A stretch of 64,000 nt of DNA from positions 62,001-126,000 of the forward strand of contig CBDIBC010000005.1 in the NCBI GenBank assembly GCA_965276635.1. Direction: 5' to 3'. The notes under the pieces were generated by a model. That model was given only the letters and a program-made list of their open reading frames with translations, had not been told where the DNA came from and ran no database searches. Position 1 is the stretch's first letter, and the number at the start of each line of letters is the position of its first letter. Below, piece by piece: positions 15,869 to 24,723 of the stretch. Source of the stretch: CBDIBC01 sp965276635. GTDB taxonomy: Bacteria; Actinomycetota; Acidimicrobiia; Acidimicrobiales; Palsa-688. The translations under genes were made by a program, and so were the position numbers.

Positions 15869-18241
15869 TCAGCGGGGACGCGTGGCGCCCCGGATGGTGT
15901 CGAACCGGAAGGACAGGGTCACCGACAGCTCCCTCGACGTGGTCGGCTCAGCCGTGGTCGGCTCGCCGGTGCTCGCCTCGGCCGGCCGGTCGGCCGGCAC
16001 CGGGGTGGCATCGGCGGTGGTCGCCGCAGCAGTGGGCACCGGGGTGGCATCGGCGGTGGTCGCCGCCGCGGTGGGCGCCCCCACGAGCGGCGCAGCCGCA
16101 GGCTCGGCCTGAGATGATCCGGCGTCGGGGCCGGCACCGTTGGCGGTCCGAGGCGCTGGCCCGCTCCCGTTGGCCGCCACCCGGGCGACACCGTGCCCGT
16201 TGCCGGCGTGCCCGTTGCCGGCGTGCCCGTTGCCGGCGTGCCCGTTGCCGGCGTGCCCGTTAGCGTCGTGCCCGTTGGCGTCGTGCCCGTTCGAGCCGTT
16301 GCAATTGCTGCCGTAGTCGCGCCGGCCGGCCGTCTGACCGTCGCTCGCGCCCAGGTCGCGGGCCGAGGGCGCCTCCCCGCCGCCCAACCGGCGGGCGTCG
16401 GTGAACACCGGTCGCCCGGCGGCGCCGACCGACGCCAGCTCCGCCTGGATCGGTGCACCGACGAAGGCGCCCGACAGCTCGCCTGGCTCCTCGATGGCCG
16501 GGTCGCCCGCCGCTCCGTCCTGTCCGTGCACGTACTTTCCGCCGCGGAGCAGCGAGGCGATGCCGGCGATGACCGAGCAGATGGCCGCGAAGGTGAAGGC
16601 GTAATGGAGGCCGGTACCGAACGGCGCCGAGATCAGGTTGGGGAAGAAGCTCCGTCCGGTCAGGTGGGCCTGCTGGGCCGCAGTGAGATGATGCAGCACG
16701 CCGCTCGGTCCCAGCAGCTCCTGGATGGGGTTGTAGCCGAGGAACGCCGAGAACAGGCTGCCGATCGGCGGCAACGACGCAATCTGGTGGGCCGTGGCCC
16801 CGGGGACGCCGCTGGCCGTCAGCCCGCTGTAGAGATGTGACGGCAGCGTCGCGGCCAGGCCCAGGGTGATGACGGTGAAGAACACGCCGATAGACAGCAC
16901 GGTGGCGGCGTTCTGGAACGTGGTCATCATGCCGGCCCCGGCACCGCGCTGGTCGGGCGGCAGGGAGTTCATCACCGCCGCTCGGTTCGGCGAGCCGAAC
17001 ACGCCCATGGAGAGCCCCATCAAGACCAGGATCAGGGCGAACCACACGTAGCCGAAGTCGATGGGCAGCAGCTCCAGCAGCAAGAACGCAGCGGCGGCGC
17101 CGACCATGCCGCCGGTGGCGAAGGGGCGAGCCCCGTAGCGGTCGGAGAGGATACCGGAGATGGGTCCGGCCACCAGGAAGCCGATGGTCAGGGGAACCAT
17201 GTAGATGCCCGCCCACAGAGGGGTGCGCTCGAAGCTGTAGCCGTGCTGGGGCAGCCAGATGCCCTGCAACCAGATGATCAGCATGAACTGCAGGCCGCCT
17301 CGACCGAGCGCACCGAGCAGACCGGCCAGGTTCCCGGCGGTGAACGCCCGGATCCTGAACAAGTGCAAGCGGAACATGGGATCGGAATGGTGCATCTCGA
17401 TGTGGGCGAAGACGCCGAGCGTCACGATCCCACCGAAGATGGCCGCCAGGACACCCGGGTTCGTCCAGCCCATGGTGTGGCCACCGTAGGGCTGGATCCC
17501 GTAGACGATGCCGGTGAGGAGGGAGATGAGCCCGATGGCGAACGTGATGTTCCCCGACCAGTCGATGCGCGACGCGTGGCGCTCACCGGTGTCGACCAGC
17601 TTCAGATACGCCCAGATGGTGCCGAACACCCCGAAGGGCACGCACACCAGGAACACCAACCGCCACTCGATGGGCGCGAGCAGGCCGCCGATGAGCAAGC
17701 CGAGGAACGAGCCGGCGATGGCCGCCACGCTGTTGATCCCCAATGCGAACCCTCGCTGGTTCTCGGGGAAGGCGTCGGTCAGGATGGCGCTGGAGTTGGC
17801 GAACAGGAACGCACCGCCGACGCCCTGGAACACCCGGAGGATGATCAGGTAGAGGGCGCCCGCCGCGCCGGTCATCCAGGACACGGACAGGAGGATGGAG
17901 AACACGGTGAAGATGGCGAAGCCCAGGTTGTACATCTTGACCCGGCCGTACATGTCGCCGATCCGCCCGAAGCTCACCACGAGCACGGCGGTCACCAGCA
18001 AGAAGCCCATCAGCAGCCACAGGAAGTAGGACGTGTTCCCCGGAGAGAGCGGGTTCAGCTTGATCCCACGGAAGATGTCCGGCAGCGAGATCAGGGTAAT
18101 TGAGCCGCTGATGGCGACCATCAAGACGCCGATCGTGGTGTTCACCAGCGCGATCCACTTGTAGCCGTCGGGGTTCCCGCTCTGGAGCGCCGCTTCGGTG
18201 ATCTGCTCGCCGGGCGGAGCCGGGCTCATGGGTGTGCTCAT
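15869..18241 (-). CDS. MFS transporter (DHA2 type) with long repetitive C-terminal tail
   Basis: Proton-coupled drug/metabolite exporter of the 14-helix EmrB/QacA type. Hydrophobic segments run from about residue 28 to 570. Motif A is GRIGDMYGRVKMYN, and DRYGARPFAT is its second-half counterpart. The last 220 residues are hydrophilic and low complexity, including an Asn-Gly-His block (NGHDANGHDANGHAGNGH) and two ADATPVP repeats. I chose the ATG at 18241 for the GAGGA five bases upstream. A strong inverted repeat at 18326-18349 lies in its promoter region. The substrate is unknown. Confidence 0.88.
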   Translation of the reverse strand: MSTPMSPAPPGEQITEAALQSGNPDGYKWIALVNTTIGVLMVAISGSITLISLPDIFRGIKLNPLSPGNTSYFLWLLMGFLLVTAVLVVSFGRIGDMYGRVKMYNLGFAIFTVFSILLSVSWMTGAAGALYLIILRVFQGVGGAFLFANSSAILTDAFPENQRGFALGINSVAAIAGSFLGLLIGGLLAPIEWRLVFLVCVPFGVFGTIWAYLKLVDTGERHASRIDWSGNITFAIGLISLLTGIVYGIQPYGGHTMGWTNPGVLAAIFGGIVTLGVFAHIEMHHSDPMFRLHLFRIRAFTAGNLAGLLGALGRGGLQFMLIIWLQGIWLPQHGYSFERTPLWAGIYMVPLTIGFLVAGPISGILSDRYGARPFATGGMVGAAAAFLLLELLPIDFGYVWFALILVLMGLSMGVFGSPNRAAVMNSLPPDQRGAGAGMMTTFQNAATVLSIGVFFTVITLGLAATLPSHLYSGLTASGVPGATAHQIASLPPIGSLFSAFLGYNPIQELLGPSGVLHHLTAAQQAHLTGRSFFPNLISAPFGTGLHYAFTFAAICSVIAGIASLLRGGKYVHGQDGAAGDPAIEEPGELSGAFVGAPIQAELASVGAAGRPVFTDARRLGGGEAPSARDLGASDGQTAGRRDYGSNCNGSNGHDANGHDANGHAGNGHAGNGHAGNGHAGNGHGVARVAANGSGPAPRTANGAGPDAGSSQAEPAAAPLVGAPTAAATTADATPVPTAAATTADATPVPADRPAEASTGEPTTAEPTTSRELSVTLSFRFDTIRGATRPR
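16193..16297. repeat. 15-bp tandem repeat coding for Asn-Gly-His units
   Basis: Seven 15-bp units based on GTGCCCGTTGCCGGC lie inside the MFS gene and encode the pentapeptide AGNGH/DANGH on the minus strand. The first four are exact; the last three diverge. Confidence 0.9.
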
Positions 18242-18325
18242 CGCCATCCTCGTCGTGTGGTGCCGTCGTCGTGTGGTGCCTACCGTCACTGCACGGGGGA
18301 CCCGTTTCGATGTGGACCACTGCCG

Positions 18326-18349
18326 TACTCTGACGTCAACGTCAGGGTA
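18326..18349. promoter_or_regulatory. TetR-style operator upstream of the MFS gene
   Basis: TACTCTGACG-TCAA-CGTCAGGGTA is an inverted repeat with 9 of 10 matching arm positions. Its size and symmetry fit a TetR-family operator. No TetR gene is present nearby. Confidence 0.5.
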
Positions 18350-18367
18350 GCAACTTTGTTCCCCTTG

Positions 18368-18624
18368 CTAAGCAACTGGGGAGGATCCCGCCGACCCACC
18401 GCCGGGCGCGGACCAGCCGACCGCGTCGGTCTTGACCACCAGCACGTCGCAGGTGGCGTGGTGGGCGATGCGATTCGGGACGCTGCCCAGCAGGAACCGC
18501 CGGGCCCCGCTCATCCCCCGGCTGCCGACCACCACCAGATCCGCCCGCAGCTTCGCGGCGGCATCGAGGATCGCCTCGGCCGGCGGCGAATCGATCCCGC
18601 TCCCACCACGATCATGGCGTACAT
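18368..18624 (-). pseudogene. Universal stress protein gene with internal deletion
   Basis: The start is convincing: GGAGG precedes an ATG at 18624 that opens MYAMIVVG, the first strand of a UspA fold. The next bases read, in another frame, AILDAAAKLRADLVVVGSRG followed by GARRFLLGSVPNRIAHHA and CDVLVVKTD, which is the C-terminal third of a universal stress protein with its ATP-binding G-2x-G-9x-G-S-type loop. About 80 codons between these parts are missing and the frame is shifted, so no functional product is expected. It lies 36 bp after the CoxL-like gene and upstream of the MFS gene. An assembly error is possible. Confidence 0.8.
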
Positions 18625-18660
18625 GGCGTCCTCCGACGTCGAGTGGCGGATGGTTGCCGG

Positions 18661-21036
18661 TCAGATGTCGACGTCCGCCGCCTCCGGGCGGCCCGAATCG
18701 GAGCGGCTGGGCAAGTGCTCGAAAATGCTCGGCGGATCTCGCCAGCCGGGGTCGGGGTGCCCCGCTTCGGCGTCGCGGATGGCCGCCCACACCCGGCCCG
18801 ATGTGCAGGGCATGTCGATGTGGCGGACACCCAGGTAGCTGACGGCATCGACCACCGCGTTGTGGACCGCCGGCGTCGATCCGATGGTGCCCGACTCGCC
18901 GATGCCCTTGGCCCCGAGCGGGTTCAGCGGCGTCGGGGTCTCGATGTTCGACGCCTCGAACGACGGCAGCTCGGCGGACGTCGGCATGGCGTAGTCGGCC
19001 AGGTTCGCCGTCACCGGGTTCCCGTCGGCGTCGTAGACCATCTCCTCCCACAGGGCCTGGGCCATGCCCTGGGCGATGCCACCGTGCTGCTGGCCGGTTA
19101 CCACCACGGGGTTCAGGATCCGGCCGCAGTCGTCCACGGCCACATGGCGGACCGGCGTCACCGCGCCAGTGTCGAGATCGACCTCCACCACCGCCACGTG
19201 CGCGCCAAAGGGGAACGTGGCGCCGGCCTGACGGAAGTCCGTCTCGGCCGCCAGCGGCTGGCCCGCCTCGATCGCCGAACCCGCCAGCTCCCCCCATGCC
19301 AAGGCTCGGGCGGGCACACCGGCGACGCCGATTCGGCCCTCACCAAGGGTGACGATGTCGTCGGGGTTGGCCTCCAGCTGCGCCGCCGCCAGCTGGCGGG
19401 CCTGCTCCCAGACCTCCTCGGCCGCGGCGCGCACGGCGTTGCCGCCGATCTGCAACGACCGGGACCCGCCGGTCCCGCCGCCCCGGGGCACCACGGCCGT
19501 GTCGGACTGCACGAAGTGGATGGACTCGAGGGGAATGCCCAGCCGGTCCGCCACGATCATCCCGAACGAGGTGGCGTGGCCCTGCCCGTGTGCCGACGTC
19601 CCCACGCGGATGGTGGCCGTCCCGTCGGCGTGGACCTCGACCGCCCCGAACTCCTGTCCGCCGCCACCCGCGGTGACCTCGACGTAGACGGCCACGCCGA
19701 TGCCGAGGGCCAGGCGGTCACCGCGAGCTCGCCGCTCCGCCTGCTCGGCCCGCAGCTGCTCGTATCCCGCCAGGCGGACGGCTGCCTCGAGAGCGTCGGG
19801 GTAGTTGCCGCTGTCATAGGTCGTGCCCATCCGGGTCGTGTACGGGAAGACGCCCGCCCCGATCAGGTTCCGCCGGCGCAGCTCCACCGGATCGATGCCC
19901 AGCTCCACCGCGGCCACGTCCATGGTTCGCTCCAGGAGCTCCGCAGCCTCCGGCCGGCCCGCGCCCCGGAAGGCGCCCATCGGCGTGGTGTTCGTCACGG
20001 CCGTGGCCACGTCGTAGCGCACCGTCGGGATCTCGTAGACGCCCTGAGCCATCATCCGCGTCGGCCCGATCGCCAACGCGCCCCCGAAGCCGGCATAGGC
20101 GCCGGCATCCCCGATCACCTTTGCCCACATGCCCGTGATCCGAGCGTCGTCGTCGAAACCGATCTCGACGTAATCGACCTGACCGCGGCCCTGCATGCTC
20201 AGGATGTTCTCCGACCGGCTCTCCACCCACGACACCGGGCGATCCAGCACCCGGGCGGCGGCGACCACCGCCACGTGCTCGGCGGTGACCCCCGCCTTCC
20301 CGCCGAAGCCGCCGCCGACGTGCGGCGCCAGCACCCGCAAGGTCGCCCGGTCCAGGCCCAGGATGCGGGCCAGGCTGCCGGCGAAGCCGTGCGGCATCTG
20401 GGTCGAGACCTGCACGGTGAGGTCATGGCTGTCGCCATCGTGGCCGGGCACCGCGCAGATGGCGTTGCCCTCCATCGGCACCACGGCGATGCGCTGGTTC
20501 GTCAACCGCAGCCGGACCACATGACTGGCGCCAGTTAGAGGATCGACGTTCTCGACGTCGGCGGTACCGGCCACCAGGTTCGTGCCGATCTCCTCGAACT
20601 GGAGCGGCGCCCCGTCGGCCAACGCCGCCTCCGGATCCACCACCGCACCGAGGGGGTCGTAGTCCACCTCGACCAGCTCGGCGGCGTCGAGCGCCTGGGC
20701 CTCGGTGTCGGCCACCACGATGGCCACCGGCTCGCCGACGAAGCGGACCTTGTCAGTGGCGAGGGGTGGGCGGGCACACGCCTCGTTGAGGACCATGAAG
20801 CCGTGGAACGGGGCGATGCCGAGATCGGCGGCGGTGAGCACCGCGAGCACGCCGGGTGCCTTCAGGGCCTCGTGCACATCGATCCCGTCGATCCGGGCAT
20901 GGGCCACCGGCGAGCGGACGAAGACGGCGCGGGCCAGTCCGGGCGGCCGATGGTTGCCGACGAACGTTCCTGCACCCCTGAGCAGCGCGGGGTCCTCGAC
21001 GCGGAGGACACGGGTACCGAGGAGTGATCCGACCAT
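18661..21036 (-). CDS. Molybdopterin-binding large subunit, xanthine dehydrogenase/CoxL family
   Basis: A 791-residue large subunit of a molybdenum hydroxylase. Typical blocks are VGEPVAIVVADTEAQALDAA, PHVGGGFGGKAG, GAFRGAGRPEA and the C-terminal LGAKGIGESGTIG, whose Glu is the usual catalytic base. The loop AFRGAGR is the form II type. It is not the AYxCSFR of true CO dehydrogenase, so the substrate is unknown and CO is unlikely. The partner FAD and 2Fe-2S subunits are not adjacent, which is unusual. The ATG at 21036 has TACGTT 7 bp upstream. Confidence 0.88.
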   Translation of the reverse strand: MVGSLLGTRVLRVEDPALLRGAGTFVGNHRPPGLARAVFVRSPVAHARIDGIDVHEALKAPGVLAVLTAADLGIAPFHGFMVLNEACARPPLATDKVRFVGEPVAIVVADTEAQALDAAELVEVDYDPLGAVVDPEAALADGAPLQFEEIGTNLVAGTADVENVDPLTGASHVVRLRLTNQRIAVVPMEGNAICAVPGHDGDSHDLTVQVSTQMPHGFAGSLARILGLDRATLRVLAPHVGGGFGGKAGVTAEHVAVVAAARVLDRPVSWVESRSENILSMQGRGQVDYVEIGFDDDARITGMWAKVIGDAGAYAGFGGALAIGPTRMMAQGVYEIPTVRYDVATAVTNTTPMGAFRGAGRPEAAELLERTMDVAAVELGIDPVELRRRNLIGAGVFPYTTRMGTTYDSGNYPDALEAAVRLAGYEQLRAEQAERRARGDRLALGIGVAVYVEVTAGGGGQEFGAVEVHADGTATIRVGTSAHGQGHATSFGMIVADRLGIPLESIHFVQSDTAVVPRGGGTGGSRSLQIGGNAVRAAAEEVWEQARQLAAAQLEANPDDIVTLGEGRIGVAGVPARALAWGELAGSAIEAGQPLAAETDFRQAGATFPFGAHVAVVEVDLDTGAVTPVRHVAVDDCGRILNPVVVTGQQHGGIAQGMAQALWEEMVYDADGNPVTANLADYAMPTSAELPSFEASNIETPTPLNPLGAKGIGESGTIGSTPAVHNAVVDAVSYLGVRHIDMPCTSGRVWAAIRDAEAGHPDPGWRDPPSIFEHLPSRSDSGRPEAADVDI

Positions 21037-21165
21037 GGTTGGCAACGTACCCGAGCCAGCCCCGCCGCCGTCGCCCACCAGCGCTCCGCCACGCTCGGTG
21101 TTGCTGCGCGCGAGGCGCGGCTACGCTACCGCGGGGTCGAACACGGGCAGAAGGGGTTCCAACGG

Positions 21166-21669
21166 GTGACTGAGGAGATGTCGGCCAATTACGCCAGACG
21201 GGTCGGCGAGCGGCTCCGGAAGGTCCGCAAACAACAGCGGTTGTCGTTGCAAGCGGTGGAGGCCTCCTCGGGCGAGGAGTTCAAGGCATCGGTCCTCGGC
21301 GCCTACGAGCGCGGGGAACGGGCCATCTCGGTCCCGCGCCTGCAACGGCTCTCGCAGCTCTACAACGTGCCGGTCGATCAGCTCCTGCCACGTGAGTCCG
21401 ACGGGGACGCCGACTGGGGCCGGGAGGAGGCGGACACCGACAGCGACGAGGGCAAGGTGTCGATCGACCTGACGCGCCTGGAGACGACCGCCGGCCCCGA
21501 GCGGGACCTCGTCAGCCGGTACCTGAGCATGATCCAGGTGCAGCGCCAGGACTTCAACGGCCGGGTCCTCACTGTCCGCGAGGAGGACCTGCGCGCGTTG
21601 GCCTGCCTGCTCGACACCCGGCCCGAGCTCATGCGCCGGCGCCTGGCCGAGCTCGGCCTGCGCCGCTGA
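21166..21669 (+). CDS. bldD: BldD-like c-di-GMP-responsive regulator
   Basis: A 167-residue regulator. The N-terminal XRE-type HTH (residues 13-65) has the BldD-like GAYERGERAISVPRLQRLSQ. The C-terminal domain carries RQDFNGRVLTVREED, which keeps the RxD-x8-RxxD c-di-GMP-binding signature known from Streptomyces BldD. BldD represses developmental genes when dimerised by c-di-GMP; targets here are unknown. The GTG at 21166 has GAAGGGG at a good distance; the ATG at 21178 has GAGGAG directly against it. An acidic linker (DGDADWGREEADTDSDEG) joins the domains. Confidence 0.88.
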   Translation: MTEEMSANYARRVGERLRKVRKQQRLSLQAVEASSGEEFKASVLGAYERGERAISVPRLQRLSQLYNVPVDQLLPRESDGDADWGREEADTDSDEGKVSIDLTRLETTAGPERDLVSRYLSMIQVQRQDFNGRVLTVREEDLRALACLLDTRPELMRRRLAELGLRR

Positions 21670-21722
21670 CCCTCGGCCGGCTGGTCGCACCCCGGTCGAC
21701 CCTCAGCCCTCACGTCGGCACG

Positions 21723-22841
21723 GTGGCCGCCACGACACCCTCCGATCCCTTCGGCGTGTACGTGCACGTCCCGTTCTGCTCGCACCGGTGCGATTACTGC
21801 GCGTTCGCCACCTGGACCGATCGGTCACACCTCATGGACCGCTACGCCGCCGCCTGCGCGACGGAAGCCGCCCTCCTGGCCGAACGGGGGCGGCCGCCGG
21901 CGACGTCGGTCTTCTTCGGAGGCGGGACTCCCTCACTCCTCGATCCGGCCCTGCTCGTCGACATCCTGGCCGCCATCCCCCGCGCGCCCGACGCCGAGGT
22001 CACCGTGGAGTGCAATCCCGAGAACGTCTCGGTCGAACGCCTCCGCCACTACCAGGACGGCGGGGTCACCCGCCTCTCGTTCGGCGTCCAATCCCTCCTC
22101 CCTCACGTGTTGACCAGCCTCGGCCGCCGCCACGAGGCGTCCGGCGCCCAACGGGCCGCCCGGGCCGCCGCCGACACCGGGTTCGCCGAGACATACAGCA
22201 TCGACCTGATCATGGGAGCCGCCGGCGAGTCCCTCGGGGACTGGTGCCGCACCCTGGAGACGGTCCTCGCCCTCGATCCCGCGCCGCGCCACGTGAGCGC
22301 CTACGGCCTGACCGTGGAGGCCGGGACACCGCTGGCCCGAGATCCGAGCCGCCACCCCGACCCCGACGACCAGGCCGACAAGTACCTCAGGACCGAGCAG
22401 ATCCTCTCCGACGGCGGCCTGGACTGGTACGAGATCTCGAACTGGGCCGCGCCCGGGGCCGAGTGCGCGCACAACCAGCTGTACTGGGCCCAGGGCGACT
22501 ACGTCGGGATCGGCTGCGCCGCCCACTCCCACGAGCAGCTCGACGGCGAGCGGTCACGGCGCTGGTGGAACCTGCACACCCCAGAGCGGTACTGCGCCGC
22601 GGTCGAGGCCGGCCGCCCCACGGAGGCAGCCGGCGAGACCCTGGATGCCGGCGAGCGGCGGATCGAGGGGCTGCAGCTGGCTCTGCGGACCCGCCACGGG
22701 GTCCCGGCCGAGGCGCTGGGCGCCGGCGGGGCCATGGACCCCCTGCTCGTCGGCTTGGTCGGGCCCGTCGCCGACCGATTGGTCCTGACCCCTCGCGGCC
22801 GGCTGCTGGCCAACGAGGTGGCGTTGCGGCTGTCTGCCTGA
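21723..22841 (+). CDS. hemW: HemW-like radical SAM protein
   Basis: Radical SAM protein of the coproporphyrinogen-dehydrogenase-like family, many members of which are heme chaperones (HemW). The 4Fe-4S motif is CSHRCDYCAF. The GGGTPSLLDP block, the ECNPENVSVERL segment and the C-terminal HemN-like domain are all present. Length 372. The GTG at 21723 begins directly before the conserved FGVYVHVPFC. It is 53 bp downstream of the BldD-like gene. Confidence 0.9.
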   Translation: MAATTPSDPFGVYVHVPFCSHRCDYCAFATWTDRSHLMDRYAAACATEAALLAERGRPPATSVFFGGGTPSLLDPALLVDILAAIPRAPDAEVTVECNPENVSVERLRHYQDGGVTRLSFGVQSLLPHVLTSLGRRHEASGAQRAARAAADTGFAETYSIDLIMGAAGESLGDWCRTLETVLALDPAPRHVSAYGLTVEAGTPLARDPSRHPDPDDQADKYLRTEQILSDGGLDWYEISNWAAPGAECAHNQLYWAQGDYVGIGCAAHSHEQLDGERSRRWWNLHTPERYCAAVEAGRPTEAAGETLDAGERRIEGLQLALRTRHGVPAEALGAGGAMDPLLVGLVGPVADRLVLTPRGRLLANEVALRLSA

Positions 22842-22915
22842 CGGCGCCAGCGTATCGGCATGTCGGCGGCCGCCGGCGGCGGCGGGTGGGCGTCGGGGCC
22901 GGGGGTTTGGTGAGG

Positions 22916-23125
22916 GTTTGGTGCGGTTTTGGCGGTGGCGGTCGGAGGTTGGGTGCGATCTTGGTCGTCGGGAACCCAAAACTGCGCCCGACCTAGGCCG
23001 GCCCCCGCCGCCCCCGACCAAAACTGCGCCCAACCTCACCGGCCGACCACAACTGCGCCCAACCTCACCGGCCGACCACAACTGCGCCCGACCTCACCGA
23101 CTCCCGACCAAAACTGCGCCCGAGC
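22916..23125. repeat. Interspersed repeat copy A: 80-bp block plus tandem units
   Basis: Bases 22916-22995 match the reverse complement of 38521-38600 at 64 of 80 positions with no gap. After it come degenerate tandem units of 29-42 bp built on AAAACTGCGCCCRACC (near 22979, 23020, 23050, 23079 and 23110). The block contains an inverted repeat GGTTGGGTGC (22947-22956) / GCGCCCGACC (22984-22993). The whole 22842-23154 gap holds no gene I can support. Confidence 0.85.
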
Positions 23126-23154
23126 CGGGCGCCCCCGTGCCGCCCATGGCCGGC

Positions 23155-23990
23155 TCAGGCAATGGTTACCGGGCGAGGTGCATCGTCGGGCGCATCGCCG
23201 GGGTGCATGCCCTCGTCGAGCACCAGGGCCTCGCCGAGGCGCCGGCTGGATGCCGGCGCGGCGAGCACGCCGACGACGGCGAGCACCAGCCAGATGCCGG
23301 CCACCACCGGCAGCCACGCATTGGCTCCGGTCGGGTACGGCACGACATTCCGGTAGACGGTGTAGATCACGACGGCGATGGCCAGGATCGGGATGGCCAG
23401 CTCCGCACCCCGGGCGCGCAGCGGCTCACCCGCCCGGTAGGGCTGGATGAACAGGTACCAGGTCGCGCCGATGGTCACGAGCAGGTAGGCGACCAGCACC
23501 AGCAGGGTGCCGATCTCGCCGGCCCAGGCGAAGACGTGGATCGGCTTGGTGCCGACGATGCCGCCGAGCACGACCTCGCACAGGACCTCGACGGCGACGA
23601 CCAGCGTGACGGCGGCGACGGGCGACCCGTACCGGGGCGAGAGCCGAGCCATGGGGTGCTCGGGGGAGATCCCGTCCCGTGCGAAGGAGAAGATGAGCCG
23701 CGATGGCCCGAGCGCAGAGGCCATGCTGCATCCGAAGGCGCTGATCACCGTGCCGGCAATGATCAGGTCGCCGAACCAGTTGGCCACGTAGGTGCGACCG
23801 AGCGTGCCGAGCAGCGCCGGCGAGTTGGAGAAGTTCTTGAGCCCAGCCGCGGAGGTGCCGAAGCCCATGACCTCGATGGCGCTGACCACCACGTAGAAGA
23901 CGCCGATGATGGCAACGGTGGCCACGATCGCCCGGGGGATGTCGCGGCGGGGATGCGCCGCCTCTCCGCCGAGGGCGGCGGGGTGGCGGC
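23155..23990 (-). pseudogene. APC-family amino acid permease, N-terminal half missing
   Basis: The C-terminal half of an amino acid/polyamine permease, about 275 residues with six hydrophobic segments. It begins at GGEAAHPRRDIPRAI, a conserved motif normally near residue 220. Everything before that (the first helices and the substrate-binding glycine-rich helix) is absent. Upstream the frame continues open only as antisense of the neighbouring amidohydrolase fragment. The break coincides with a 15-bp tandem repeat. Not expected to transport. Confidence 0.85.
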
Positions 23991-24024
23991 CGCCGGGGTG
24001 GCGGCCGCCGGCGTGGCAGCAGCC
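23980..24024. repeat. 15-bp triplet repeat at the permease/amidohydrolase junction
   Basis: GGGGTGGCGGCCGCC occurs twice exactly, followed by the related GGCGTGGCAGCAGCC. It lies exactly where both flanking genes lose their N-terminal homology. Confidence 0.85.
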
Positions 24025-24723
24025 GACTACGCCGATGCGCTCGCCGGGGCCATGAGCGACGAGGTCGACGCGGTGGCGTGGAAGACCGTGGCTGCCTATC
24101 GAGGGGGCCTGGCCCTCGACTGGCGACGGCCCGGACCCGCCGAGGTCCGCGCCGCGGCTGCCGAATGGCTGGGAAGCGACCGCGGCGGCGGGCGCTGGCG
24201 CCTGGAGCACCCCACCCTGATCCGCCATGGGATCTGGCAGGCCATCGACACGGGGAGGCCCCTCCAGGTCCACACCGGCTTCGGTGACACCGACGCCACC
24301 CTCGGAGGATCCCATCCCGAGCACCTCACCGATCTCATCGCCGCCACCGCGGACCTTGGCGTGCCGATCATGCTGCTGCACACCTGGCCTCACCACCGTG
24401 TGGCTGGGTATCTGGCCGCAGTCTGGCCCCACGTCCACCTGGACGTGGGCCTGGCCCTTCCCCACGTGGGGCACCGGGGGGCGTCGATCTTGGCCGAGGC
24501 GCTGGAGCTGGCCCCCTGGCACAAGGTCCTCTACTCATCCGACGCCTTCGGGCTGGCCGAGCTGTTCCACCTCGGGGCGGCGGCGCACCGCCGGGCCCTG
24601 GGGGCTGCCCTGGCGCCGCTGGCCGACGCCGGGCTCGAATGTTCCGAGCTGGCTCGCCTGGCCTCCTTGGTGGCCGCCGGGAACGCCCGGCGCGTCTACG
24701 CCCGGATAGGCGCGGGTGCGTGA
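23986..24723 (+). pseudogene. Amidohydrolase, N-terminal part missing
   Basis: C-terminal 240 residues of a TIM-barrel amidohydrolase. Remaining metal/catalytic-type residues include Lys in WKTVAAYRGG, His in LQVHTGFGD, His in LLHTWPHHR and Asp in LYSSDAFG. The N-terminal strand with the HxH metal motif is missing, as is any convincing start. The frame stays open leftward through antisense of the permease, but that extension is not homologous to the family. It is convergent with the ArsR gene. Confidence 0.82.

Noticed and set aside
22979..23125. Possible CRISPR array with 29-32 bp periodicity
   Set aside because: The sequence between CTGCGCCC motifs is itself repeated (CAACCTCACCGGCCGACC), so there are no unique spacers.
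22918..24723. A single 601-residue plus-strand gene
   Set aside because: The first two thirds are antisense of the permease and the repeat block. Only the last 240 residues match the amidohydrolase family.
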